Assembly (NCBI GenBank): GCA_021831595.1 | Contig: JAKBMK010000017.1 | Location: forward strand, 1 to 41,731 | From: a bacterium | GTDB taxonomy: Bacteria; Patescibacteriota; Minisyncoccia; Phycocordibacterales; UBA9973 | Length of the DNA stretch: 41,731 bases | Direction of reading: 5' to 3' | In this document: positions 9,000 to 20,206 of the stretch, one piece after another | How positions within the stretch are numbered: the stretch's first letter is position 1 | Layout of the letters: every line of letters begins with the position of its first letter | Position numbers and translations under genes: made by a program | The notes under the pieces: generated by a model | Told to the model about the DNA's origin: nothing | The model's database searches: none | What the model saw: the letters and a program-made list of their open reading frames with translations, nothing else

Positions 9000-9508
9000 T
9001 GAAAAACAAGAACAGAAAAACAAATAAAGGATTCTCCGTCATAGAAATAATAATATATCTAGCTATTTTTACTACAATCTCTGTTTTAGTTATTAATTCC
9101 TTTATAATTATCTTATCTTCTTTTTCTGTAATACGATCGAATCATAGTTTGTTTGATTCGGGAAGTATAGCAATGGAAAAGATTTCTAGAGAAATAAGGC
9201 AAGCAGATAGTATTGATATTGTTAATACAACAAATGAGATTTTGCAAATGAATAGCAAGGATAGTTCTTCAAATCCTGTTTCTGTTAAATTTGCCAAAGA
9301 AGACAATGCTTTAAACCTATATAGGAACGGGGCCTTAGTTGGGAACTTATTGGCTCCCAATATAAAATTAAATTCGATTGTATTCACAACATTTTTTACA
9401 ACAAAGAGCGAGGGGGTAAAAATAAAAATGAATATAAATGATACTAGGAATAAAACAGAAAAAACAGAGAATTTTTATAACACTATTATTTTAAGAGGTG
9501 GGTATTAA
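8999..9508 (+). CDS. Type IV prepilin (PilW/PulJ-like)
   Basis: 'NKGFSVIEIIIYLAIFTTISVLVINSF'; start codon overlaps the end of the previous gene. Confidence 0.8.
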   Translation: MKNKNRKTNKGFSVIEIIIYLAIFTTISVLVINSFIIILSSFSVIRSNHSLFDSGSIAMEKISREIRQADSIDIVNTTNEILQMNSKDSSSNPVSVKFAKEDNALNLYRNGALVGNLLAPNIKLNSIVFTTFFTTKSEGVKIKMNINDTRNKTEKTENFYNTIILRGGY

Positions 9509-9542
9509 AACTATATTCAGATTTTAACTTTTAAAAGTACAA

Positions 9543-11276
9543 ATGAAATATTATAAAAATAAAATTAAAACAAATGGTGGGGCTGCGATGATGATACTTA
9601 TAGTATTCTTTGTTCTTATTAGCCTTGCTATTTTATCTGGAATAGTGACACCAACAGTGAGAGAATTTAAAATTGTAGCGGATAACTTCAAGTCAAAACA
9701 AACCTACTTCTTGGCTGAGTCAGGGGTAGAAGATGTTTTGTATAGAATGAGAAATGGTAAACAGACAAGCACAGAAGAAACTTTAGTTCTTGGTGGCTCA
9801 GAAACAACAACAACTGTTGAAACGCTTCCTGGGAACAAGAGACAACTATCTTCCTTGGCTAATACTGGGGGTATTCAAAGAAAGGTAAATGTAGTATTAG
9901 GAACTGGAGTTGGCGCTGCTTTCAGTTATGGTGTTCAGGTTGGTTCTGGAGGTTTCATTATGGATAATGGTTCAGAAATTGTTGGCAGTGTTTACTCCAA
10001 TGGAACAATCTCTGGCTCAGGAATAATAACAGGTAGTGCAACTTCGGCAAATTCACCAGCTCTCACATCAAATCAAACCAATGGTATAGGAGACCCAGAG
10101 TATGACATAATTTTTGGTGATGATAATTCTAGACAAGATTATTCGCAAAGTTTTCAAGTTAGTGAAACTGGTGTTTTGAATAAAATTCAGTTAAAAATTA
10201 AAAAAATTGGTTCGCCTACAAGTTTAATCTTAAAAATAATGACCGATTCTAGTGGCAAACCAAGTACAACCGTCTTAACGTCTGCGACGATAGACAACAG
10301 TCTGATTTCAACAAACTATGGGTGGGTAGATGTACCTCTTACCAGCCACATACAACTTTCTTCTGGGACCACATATTGGTTTGTTTTGGATTCAGGGACT
10401 TCAAATACTAAATATTATAAGGTTGGAGCAAATAATAATGGTTATGCGAATGGAGTCAGCAAGATAGGTACATCGGTTGGTGTTTGGAATAACACAAGTC
10501 CTGCAAATCTTGACTCTTTTTTCAGTGTTTATCTTGGTGGGGTGACTGGTTCTATCACTGGTGTGACGGTTGGAACAGGATCTATAGGAAATACTTATGC
10601 TCACACCGTTACAAATGCAACAATAAGAGGGACAAATTATTGCCAAACAGGTAGTAATAATAACAAAACTTGCGACACAAGTAGAGTAGATCCCGTCCAG
10701 CTTCCTATGCCAATCTCAGAGCAGAATATTTTAGACTGGAAAGATGCAGCAGCGGCAGGAGGTACTATAACAGGGGATTATACTGTGCCTTCTAATATTA
10801 ATCTCGGTCCTAAAAAAATAACAGGGAATTTAACCTTAAATAATAATAGGACCCTGACTATGGATGGCACAATCTGGGTTCAAGGGAATCTCCTTATTGA
10901 TAATGGTAGTACGTTAAAACTTAATTCAAATTATGGAACTTCAGAGGGAGTTATCATTGTAGATGGTACAATTAGTATAAATAATAATAGTACTTTTCAA
11001 GGTTCAGGAGCCACTGGTAGCTATATGATGGCTCTGACTACATCTTCGTCAACTTCAGCTATTAATTTAAGTAATAATGCTGGAGCTGTCGCCCTATATG
11101 CCGCAAACGGGACTATTAATGTAAATAATAATGGTACAGCTATATCTCTAACAGGGTATTATATTCACCTTAATAATAATGCAGTAATTACTTATGAAGA
11201 AGGACTTGCAAATGCTAACTTTGTAAGTGGCCCGTCGGGTACTTGGAATGTGAATAGCTGGAATGAAACCGAATAG
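9543..11276 (+). CDS. PilX-like pilus-associated protein with large extracellular region
   Basis: N-terminal TM 'GGAAMMILIVFFVLISLAILSGIVTPTVREF'; 'YFLAESGVEDVLYRM' PilX-like; Asn-rich beta-helix-like C-terminus. Confidence 0.65.
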   Translation: MKYYKNKIKTNGGAAMMILIVFFVLISLAILSGIVTPTVREFKIVADNFKSKQTYFLAESGVEDVLYRMRNGKQTSTEETLVLGGSETTTTVETLPGNKRQLSSLANTGGIQRKVNVVLGTGVGAAFSYGVQVGSGGFIMDNGSEIVGSVYSNGTISGSGIITGSATSANSPALTSNQTNGIGDPEYDIIFGDDNSRQDYSQSFQVSETGVLNKIQLKIKKIGSPTSLILKIMTDSSGKPSTTVLTSATIDNSLISTNYGWVDVPLTSHIQLSSGTTYWFVLDSGTSNTKYYKVGANNNGYANGVSKIGTSVGVWNNTSPANLDSFFSVYLGGVTGSITGVTVGTGSIGNTYAHTVTNATIRGTNYCQTGSNNNKTCDTSRVDPVQLPMPISEQNILDWKDAAAAGGTITGDYTVPSNINLGPKKITGNLTLNNNRTLTMDGTIWVQGNLLIDNGSTLKLNSNYGTSEGVIIVDGTISINNNSTFQGSGATGSYMMALTTSSSTSAINLSNNAGAVALYAANGTINVNNNGTAISLTGYYIHLNNNAVITYEEGLANANFVSGPSGTWNVNSWNETE

Positions 11277-11315
11277 AATGCCACAAATAGACTATTTTTA
11301 TGATATAATGAAGGA

Positions 11316-12083
11316 ATGAAGGACTTAAATAAGCTTATAATTGCTAATTGGAAGATGAATCCGCAAACCAAAAAGGATGCGGAAATTGTTTTTAGTAAAA
11401 TTGCTAGTTTTTTAAAAAATAAGAAAAGGGTAGATGTCGTCATTTGTCCTCCTTTCCCATTCCTTTTTATAAAAGACAAAATTAAGAATAAAATTCTTCA
11501 TCTAGGATCTCAAGATGTATTTTTTGAGAAAGAAGGTTCTTATACAGGAGAAGTCTCAGCTTCAATGCTTAAGAATTTTGGAACGGAGTTTGTTATTGTT
11601 GGACATTCTGAGAGGAGGGATCTTGGTGAGACAAACCAAAATATAAATAAAAAGATCTTATCTTCTCTTCAAGCCAAAATCAATCCCATTTTTTGTGTTG
11701 GTGAGAAGAAGAGAGATGTAAATGGCTTCTATCTATCTTTTATAAAAGAGCAATTGCATTTTGGTTTAGAGGGAGTAGCAAAAGCTCAGATGAAGAATGT
11801 CGTGATAGCTTATGAACCGGTATGGGCGATAGGTAGTAATGCTCTGAGAGAGGCAACCCCGGTTGAATTTATGGAAATGAAAATTTTTATAAAGAAAGTT
11901 GTTGCTGATCTCTATGATATGAAGACTGCCAATGATATAAGAATAATTTATGGAGGGTCTGTTAATCCACTCAATGCCCTATCTTTCTTGAAAGAAGGTG
12001 AAGCTGATGGATTACTTGTAGGTAGAGATAGTCTCAATGTGAAGAAGTTTAGTCAGATTATTAATTTATCTGTCGCGCTTTAG
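11316..12083 (+). CDS. tpiA: Triosephosphate isomerase
   Basis: 'IANWKMNP', 'VIVGHSERR', 'IAYEPVWAIG', 'IIYGGSVNPLNA', 'ADGLLVGRDSL'. Confidence 0.96.
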   Translation: MKDLNKLIIANWKMNPQTKKDAEIVFSKIASFLKNKKRVDVVICPPFPFLFIKDKIKNKILHLGSQDVFFEKEGSYTGEVSASMLKNFGTEFVIVGHSERRDLGETNQNINKKILSSLQAKINPIFCVGEKKRDVNGFYLSFIKEQLHFGLEGVAKAQMKNVVIAYEPVWAIGSNALREATPVEFMEMKIFIKKVVADLYDMKTANDIRIIYGGSVNPLNALSFLKEGEADGLLVGRDSLNVKKFSQIINLSVAL

Positions 12084-12110
12084 TTGTCGGTTGCGCGACA
12101 TAATTTTCGA
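12071..12110 (+). terminator. Hairpin overlapping the tpiA stop codon
   Basis: TGTCGCGC ... GCGCGACA followed by TAATTTT. Confidence 0.45.
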
Positions 12111-12129
12111 AAAAATTAAGAATTAAAAT

Positions 12130-13251
12130 ATGAAATCGATCAAAGATATAGAGAACTTGAAAGGGAAACGTGTATTAGTCAGAGTGGATTTTAATGTTCC
12201 TATTGTGGACGATAAGATTGTTGATGACTTTCGTATTAAAGCAGCCATTCCGACTATAGAATATTTGAAAAAGAAGGGAGCGATAGTTATACTCCTTGCT
12301 CATATAGGAGACGATGGATCCAAAAGTTTGAAGACAGTATCAGTGCGACTCAAGAAATTTGTACCCAATCTTCATTTTGTAGAAAGCGCTTTATTCTCTG
12401 ATGAGACAAAAAAGATTTTGAATAATTTAAAGGGTGGGGATGTTGTGCTTCTCGAGAACATTCGTCGCGAGCCGGGAGAGAAGACCAATTCACCTTCATT
12501 TGCAAGGGGATTATCTCGCTTCGGCGATATATATGTAAACGATGCTTTCTCTGTCTCACACAGGGTCCACGCTACTGTTGTAGGAATTACAAAACATCTG
12601 CCTAGCTATGCGGGGCTTCAAATGTTTGATGAAGTCAGCCACTTATCAAAAGCTTTTGACCCCAAGCATCCGTTTTTATTTATTTTGGGTGGAGCAAAAT
12701 TTGAGACAAAGATACCTTTAGTTAAAAAGTTTCTTCGTGATGCAGATCATGTTTTTATTGGTGGAGCGATTGCCAATGATTTCTTCAGAGGTAAAGGTTA
12801 TGAAGTTGGTACTTCTTTGGTGGGAGAGAACAGTACAGGAATTAAACCATTTTTGAAAAGCAAGAATTTGGTTCTACCAATTGATGTAGTAGCAGTGAAG
12901 GGTAATACTCGTAGAAACATAAAACCAAACGAAGTAATGGTAGATGAAAATATTTTAGATATTGGGAAGGACTCAGTCGCTCTTCTTGGTGGCTTAATAG
13001 AAAAAGCAGGTTTTATTCTCTGGAATGGCCCACTTGGGAAATACGAGACTGGCTTTGGAGGATCAACAGAAAGTATTCTTAAACTTATTTCCAAAAGCAA
13101 AGCTATGAGTATTGTGGGTGGAGGGGATACCGTCTCGCTTATTACAAAATTGAAATTAGGAGATAAGATTGGTTTTGTCTCTACTGGCGGAGGTGCAACA
13201 CTTGATTTTCTTGCGAAAGGTACTCTACCTGGAATCAAGGCTTTGAAATAA
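12130..13251 (+). CDS. pgk: Phosphoglycerate kinase
   Basis: 'RVLVRVDFNVPI', 'VNDAFSVSHRVHAT', 'FILGGAKFETKI', 'FILWNGPLGKYE', 'FVSTGGGATLDFL'. Confidence 0.96.
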   Translation: MKSIKDIENLKGKRVLVRVDFNVPIVDDKIVDDFRIKAAIPTIEYLKKKGAIVILLAHIGDDGSKSLKTVSVRLKKFVPNLHFVESALFSDETKKILNNLKGGDVVLLENIRREPGEKTNSPSFARGLSRFGDIYVNDAFSVSHRVHATVVGITKHLPSYAGLQMFDEVSHLSKAFDPKHPFLFILGGAKFETKIPLVKKFLRDADHVFIGGAIANDFFRGKGYEVGTSLVGENSTGIKPFLKSKNLVLPIDVVAVKGNTRRNIKPNEVMVDENILDIGKDSVALLGGLIEKAGFILWNGPLGKYETGFGGSTESILKLISKSKAMSIVGGGDTVSLITKLKLGDKIGFVSTGGGATLDFLAKGTLPGIKALK

Positions 13252-13267
13252 AATTATTATAATTTGT

Positions 13268-15376
<2,109 letters not shown>

Positions 15377-15384
<8 letters not shown>

Positions 15385-15483
15385 CAGATATTGAAATTTT
15401 ACGAGTAGGTGTGGGCGCGCCGGAGCGGAACGAAGTGGAGCGGAGAGGGATAAGCGAGTAAAATTTTAATGTCTGCTAGCTTT
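15377..15483 (+). repeat. Large stem-loop element with 26-bp arms overlapping the rnhA stop codon
   Basis: AAAGCTAGCAGATATTGAAATTTTAC (15377-15402) pairs with GTAAAATTTTAATGTCTGCTAGCTTT (15458-15483), all 26 pairs closing if two G-U wobbles are allowed; 55-nt purine-rich loop. Confidence 0.85.
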
Positions 15484-15499
15484 AAATGAGATATATCTT

Positions 15500-16789
15500 A
15501 TGTCTAAAAAAGAAATTAGTTTAATAATCGCATTAATTATCATTGCATTAGTGCGATTTTTCTTTTTTATACCGAAAGCACCGGACTATAGTAATGCAGT
15601 AGGGAAGAGTGTAGAATTCACAGGTGTTGTGAATGAAGATCCAGACATAAGATTAAAGAATAAGCATTTGAATATAAAATTAGATAATCAAGAAACAAAT
15701 ATCTTAGTATTTGTGGGAAGGGGAGAAGAAGTAAATTATGGTGACAAAGTAAAAGTCAAAGGCATACTTGAAGTGCCAGAGAATTTTACAACTAATACAG
15801 GTAAAGAATTTAATTACAAAAGATACCTGAAAAATAAAGACATATACTACTTGATCAAAAGTGCTGACATTGAGATTGTTTTTAGTGGTAATGGTAGCAA
15901 AATAAAAAATTTACTTTATAAACTTCGCAATGCTTTTATCCAAAATATAAATAAAGTTATCCCTATGCCAGAGAGCGACTTGGCAAACGGTCTTATTCTA
16001 GGAGTTAGAGGAGGTTTTGATGAGGATACACAGCAGAATTTTATAGATACCGGAACTATCCACATCATTGCTTTATCTGGATACAACGTTTCTATCGTCG
16101 CCAATAATGTGATGAAAGTTTTTGGTTTAATATTTTCTACAACCATCTCTATAATACTAGGAGCGATAGTTATTCTAATGTTCATCATTATGACGGGAGC
16201 TTCGGCGACGGCGATCAGAGCGGGGATAATGGCCTCCATTATGCTTTTGGGTCGTATGACAGATAGAAAGTATGTAGCGGGAAGAGCTTTAGTTGTCGCA
16301 GGGCTTTTAATGATTGCTTATGATGGAAGAGTTCTCTCTGATATGTCTTTCCAATTATCATTTGTCGCTACTGGGGGAGTTTTATTTGTGACGCCGAAAG
16401 TTATAAATTGGTTTAGATTTCTACCTCTTCGCTATGGAATCAGAGAAATGGTGGCTTCAACTGTCGCTGCTACCATTTCAGTTTTACCTATATTGTTGTA
16501 TCTAACTGGCGTGTTGTCTCTCGTCTCATTGCCAGCAAATTTCTTGATACTACTTATCATCCCGATCGTTATGCTTCTTATATTTATAACAGGAATTTTT
16601 GGATTTATATGGTTACCACTTTCTATTCTCTCTGGATATGTCACATATCTTTTGCTTTTGTATATGCTCTCGGTTATTCATTTCTTTGGATCACTCTCAT
16701 TCGCTAGTGTTTCCATACAATCTTTTCCACTCGTTCTAACAATTTTAATTTACGGATTTTTATCATACTGGGTATTTAAAAAATCGTAA
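15500..16789 (+). CDS. ComEC/Rec2 family competence protein, N-terminal + channel domain, lacking the MBL domain
   Basis: 'VEFTGVVNEDPDIR' OB-like region, 'FIDTGTIHIIALSGYNVSIVANNV', 'GASATAIRAGIMASIMLLGRMTDRK' typical of the competence domain. Confidence 0.88.
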   Translation: MSKKEISLIIALIIIALVRFFFFIPKAPDYSNAVGKSVEFTGVVNEDPDIRLKNKHLNIKLDNQETNILVFVGRGEEVNYGDKVKVKGILEVPENFTTNTGKEFNYKRYLKNKDIYYLIKSADIEIVFSGNGSKIKNLLYKLRNAFIQNINKVIPMPESDLANGLILGVRGGFDEDTQQNFIDTGTIHIIALSGYNVSIVANNVMKVFGLIFSTTISIILGAIVILMFIIMTGASATAIRAGIMASIMLLGRMTDRKYVAGRALVVAGLLMIAYDGRVLSDMSFQLSFVATGGVLFVTPKVINWFRFLPLRYGIREMVASTVAATISVLPILLYLTGVLSLVSLPANFLILLIIPIVMLLIFITGIFGFIWLPLSILSGYVTYLLLLYMLSVIHFFGSLSFASVSIQSFPLVLTILIYGFLSYWVFKKS

Positions 16790-16790
16790 C

Positions 16791-16889
16791 AAAATAGTCT
16801 CTGAAAAAAGCCTCACGCAGGCCGACGGGCCGAGTGCGAGCAAAAAACTCAGCAGAGTTTTATTGTGTGGTTTTTGAAGAGAGCTATTT
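16791..16889 (+). repeat. 99-bp structured direct repeat, copy 1
   Basis: Same 99-bp element as 18522-18620, differing only at six positions forming three compensatory base pairs. Confidence 0.9.
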
Positions 16890-16900
16890 GTGAAGATTTT

Positions 16901-17494
16901 TTAAAATATTGAATTAAAATTTTCTTCTATTACCTCCCAATTTAGATTTGCAAAAAATGCTTCAATATATTTTTTCTTTTCTGCTGGAACATAGTCGAGA
17001 TAGTATGAGTGCTCCCACATATCGAGAGCAAGCACGATAGACGCTCCTGCTAGGTGTCCGATGTGTTGTTCATCTAGCCAAGAGATTATCAACTTATTAC
17101 TATGCTTGTCGAAATAAAGCATTGACCATCCGATACCACGAGTCATAGCGACGAATTTGAAATGCTCAAGGAACGTTTCAAACGAACCCCAATCTTCAAT
17201 TATCTTTTTATATAATTCCCCTTCTTTATTTATTTCTTTACTTCCTAGAGAAAGGGAAGAGAAGTAGTACTCATGATTGCGCATACCACCGAATTCAAAG
17301 CCAAGTCTTCTTTGTGTTTCAGCTAATATATATGCATTTTTCTCTGGATCACTTTTTAATTCTTGTAATTTATTAAAGATTACATTTGCATTGTTCACAT
17401 ATCCTTTATAAAGTTTCAAATGCTCTTCTATAGTTTTACTACTTATACCCTTAAGTTCACCTATATTAAATTCTTTTACTTTAAATGTTTCCAT
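16901..17494 (-). CDS. Superoxide dismutase (Fe/Mn family)
   Basis: 'GGMRNHEYYFSSL', 'GIGWSMLYFD', 'ALDMWEHSYYLDYVPAEKKKYIEAFFANLNWEVI'. Confidence 0.92.
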   Translation of the reverse strand: METFKVKEFNIGELKGISSKTIEEHLKLYKGYVNNANVIFNKLQELKSDPEKNAYILAETQRRLGFEFGGMRNHEYYFSSLSLGSKEINKEGELYKKIIEDWGSFETFLEHFKFVAMTRGIGWSMLYFDKHSNKLIISWLDEQHIGHLAGASIVLALDMWEHSYYLDYVPAEKKKYIEAFFANLNWEVIEENFNSIF

Positions 17495-17613
17495 CCCGTA
17501 TGAAATAGGACGCGAACTTATATATAAATATAATTAACAATCCTACTTTTAAATTAAACTAATAAATAATTTCCAAACCCATACTTATTCGCGTTCGCGA
17601 TTTCATACGGGAT
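17493..17613. repeat. Inverted repeat in the divergent sod/MBL intergenic region
   Basis: ATCCCGTATGAAAT(agga)CGCGAAC (17493-17517) versus GTTCGCGATTTCATACGGGAT (17593-17613). Confidence 0.85.
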
Positions 17614-17655
17614 AATGTTAATATATAAAGTATAGCATGTGCTTGCTATATAGCT

Positions 17656-18528
17656 ATGATAAATAGAATTAGAAAATACATACCATATTTACTCATTATT
17701 ATTCTTGCTATTTTCACTCTCAGTGTCTGGTTTTTAGTTTTAAATCATAAGGATAATAAATATTTAAAAGTTGCATTTCTAGATGTTGGGCAAGGGGATT
17801 CAATATATATAGAAGCTCCAAATGGTAGACAGATGCTCGTTGATGGTGGTCCTGATGCGACAGTTCTCTCGCGACTTTCAAAGGTCATGCCTTTCGCTGA
17901 CAGATCGATAGATATGATCGTAGCGACGCACCCTGATTTGGATCATATAGGTGGATTTCCTGTTCTTCTTGATAATTATAAAGTTGGGAATATTCTCGAG
18001 AATGGTTTTAAATCAGATTCAAAAATTTATTCTAGTCTAGAAGAAAAAGTTGCAAAGAAAAAAATAAATAAAATAATTGCGAGACGAGGCATGCATATTG
18101 TGCTAGATGATAAGCGAAATATTTATTTTGATATTTTGTTTCCAGATAGAGATGTGAATACTTTAGAAAGCAACGAGGGTTCGATAGTAGGGAAGCTTGT
18201 GTATGGAGGTGAATCTTTTATGCTGACAGGAGATGCAAGTTTGTATACAGAGAACCTGATAGAATGGAATGAAAATGACAATACTCTCCATTCAAATGTT
18301 TTAAAGCTTGGGCATCATGGGTCTCGAACTTCGTCGAGTATTCTGTGGCTTAAGAAAGTTCATCCTGAGGTTGCAATTATTTCCGTAGACAAAGGGAACA
18401 AATATGGACACCCACATAAAGAATTACTCGACAGACTTTCATCTCTCCATATTCCATTTTTAAGTACGGCAGACTTAGGGAATATAGTTTTTGAAAGTGA
18501 TGGGTATAAATTAATCGAAATAAAATAG
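17656..18528 (+). CDS. ComEC-type metallo-beta-lactamase domain protein with N-terminal TM
   Basis: 'VAFLDVGQGDSIYIEAPNGRQMLVDGGPDATVLSRL', 'ATHPDLDHIGGFPVLLDNY', 'LKLGHHGSRTSSS'. Confidence 0.92.
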   Translation: MINRIRKYIPYLLIIILAIFTLSVWFLVLNHKDNKYLKVAFLDVGQGDSIYIEAPNGRQMLVDGGPDATVLSRLSKVMPFADRSIDMIVATHPDLDHIGGFPVLLDNYKVGNILENGFKSDSKIYSSLEEKVAKKKINKIIARRGMHIVLDDKRNIYFDILFPDRDVNTLESNEGSIVGKLVYGGESFMLTGDASLYTENLIEWNENDNTLHSNVLKLGHHGSRTSSSILWLKKVHPEVAIISVDKGNKYGHPHKELLDRLSSLHIPFLSTADLGNIVFESDGYKLIEIK

Positions 18529-18620
18529 TCTCTGAAAAAAGCCTCACGCAGGCCGACGGGCCGAGTGCGAGCAAAATTTTCAGCAGAAAATTATTGTGTG
18601 GTTTTTGAAGAGAGCTATTT
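18522..18620 (+). repeat. 99-bp structured direct repeat, copy 2 (supplies the MBL gene stop codon)
   Basis: See copy 1; TAG at 18526-18528 lies inside the repeat. Confidence 0.9.
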
Positions 18621-18648
18621 TATGTAGATTAATTTGAGTAAACAAAAA

Positions 18649-18678
18649 TAAAAATCTCGACGATGTCGAGATTTTTAT
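18649..18678. terminator. Bidirectional intrinsic terminator between MBL gene and rpmB
   Basis: AAAATCTCGAC-gat-GTCGAGATTTTT. Confidence 0.8.
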
Positions 18679-18920
18679 TTGATGATTCCAGCTTTCTTTA
18701 ATACTGCGTAGGCTCCGTGCTTGTTAATAGTCTTGATAGCTTTAGTAGAAAGGGTGAGAGGGAAGTACTTTTTAAGCTCAGGAACGTATACACGCTTCTT
18801 TTGAAGGTTTGGGTACTTGCGGACCATACCGGTAGGGTTGAATTTGGTAGCACGAACAACGTTCGAGTATCCACCCCCCATAATTGAGCCCTTTTTTGTT
18901 ATATCGCATACTTTTGCCAT
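18675..18920 (-). CDS. rpmB: 50S ribosomal protein L28
   Basis: MAKVCDITKKGSIMGGGYSNVVRATKFNPTGMVRKYPNLQKKRVYVPE; start moved from the ORF-track ATG at 18968 to the MAKVC start. Confidence 0.9.
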   Translation of the reverse strand: MAKVCDITKKGSIMGGGYSNVVRATKFNPTGMVRKYPNLQKKRVYVPELKKYFPLTLSTKAIKTINKHGAYAVLKKAGIIK

Positions 18921-18995
18921 ATGTGAGTTCCATGCTATCATATAGCTTGTAGAAATGCAAATACTCATATATAAAAAGCATTTTTATTAAAATAA

Positions 18996-19628
18996 ATGGG
19001 ATCAGTCGATGGAATATTCTATATAGTAGTACTTATAATGTCTATAGTCATTCATGAGTTCGCTCATGGGTACACAGCATATCTTCTTGGCGATAATACT
19101 GCCAGATTGAGCGGACGACTTACATTAAATCCACTCAAGCACTTGGACTTATTTGGTTCTGTTCTTTTGCCATTGATGCTAGTTTTGATGAATGCTGGTT
19201 TTGTTATTGGTTGGGCCAAGCCTGTACCTTATAATCCTAATAACTTAAGAGATATAAAGAAGGGGACATTCTTGGTAGCTATCGCTGGGGTTCTAGCAAA
19301 TTTCATAATCGTAATTATTTTTGGTTTACTCATCAGATTTGCACCATTTCTCATAAGTCCATCTGTTGCTGCTCCTTTCTATCAGATCACTAGCATAATA
19401 GTAGTACTCAATCTAGTTCTTGTAATATTTAATTTAATTCCAATCCCACCACTTGATGGATCAAAAATATTATTCTCATACTTGCCTGCAAGATTTAGAT
19501 ATATAGAAAATTTCTTAGAAAGATGGGGTATGATTTTGCTCCTATTCTTCATTCTTTTCCTCTGGGCAAAAGTTTCTCCACTAATATATATAGTCTTTCA
19601 TTTTATAACAGGAATAAATTTAATGTAA
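18996..19628 (+). CDS. Site-2 protease family (M50) membrane metalloprotease
   Basis: 'IVIHEFAHGYTAYLLGDNTARLSGRLTLNPLKHLDLFGSVLLP', 'NLIPIPPLDGSKIL'. Confidence 0.92.
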   Translation: MGSVDGIFYIVVLIMSIVIHEFAHGYTAYLLGDNTARLSGRLTLNPLKHLDLFGSVLLPLMLVLMNAGFVIGWAKPVPYNPNNLRDIKKGTFLVAIAGVLANFIIVIIFGLLIRFAPFLISPSVAAPFYQITSIIVVLNLVLVIFNLIPIPPLDGSKILFSYLPARFRYIENFLERWGMILLLFFILFLWAKVSPLIYIVFHFITGINLM

Positions 19629-19666
19629 AAGAATAAAATATCTTTTAATTTGGTATTTATTATGAT

Positions 19667-19697
19667 AAAATAAGAGAGCAGTTGACTCTCTTATTTT
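19667..19697 (+). terminator. Intrinsic terminator after M50 protease gene
   Basis: AAAATAAGAGAG-CAGTTGA-CTCTCTTATTTT, 12-bp stem. Confidence 0.75.
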
Positions 19698-19729
19698 CAG
19701 TAAAGCTGGTGTATTGTTTTAAGCCAAAA

Positions 19730-20206
19730 ATGAAATTTATTAAATCACAATTTTGGAGGAATCATTGGCCGAAAATTCTCTCGCTATTCTTTTTCGTTGT
19801 TCTTTTCACAGCTTATGTGAGTACTTTTGCTGTTTTCACTCCCGGACAAACTCTTGATCCAAACTGTGCACCGGGCACAGCAGGGTGCACGGTTAGTTCT
19901 GGTTCTGCTATCCCAGACCAAACAGGGAATTCAGGAAAGTTTCTTACGACCGATGGTACAGGTAACTTGTCTTGGAATACCATCACAGGCTCCTCACCTT
20001 GGCTTACTTCAGGATCTGATACTTATTACAGTGCAGGAAATGTGGGGATTGGTACATCTACACCTATTTATAAATTAGATTTACACTCCTCCATAAATAA
20101 TAGTTTTATTGCAAATTTTGAACTTAATGATAATACTGGGTCCGAGAATATTAAATTATCAAATACTAATACAGGGATTGAATCTATTGCAGGTATATAT
20201 ATATGA
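19730..20206 (+). pseudogene. 5' part of a tail-fibre/Hep-Hag-type surface protein, separated from its 3' part by a (TA)n frameshift
   Basis: Signal-peptide-like start at MKFIKSQ; 'GNVGIGTSTPIYKLDLHSS'; stops at TGA just after TATATATATAT; continuation in another frame from 20203. Confidence 0.75.

Noticed and set aside
12798-13238. 146-aa minus-strand ORF
   Set aside because: Antisense to the conserved C-terminal half of pgk
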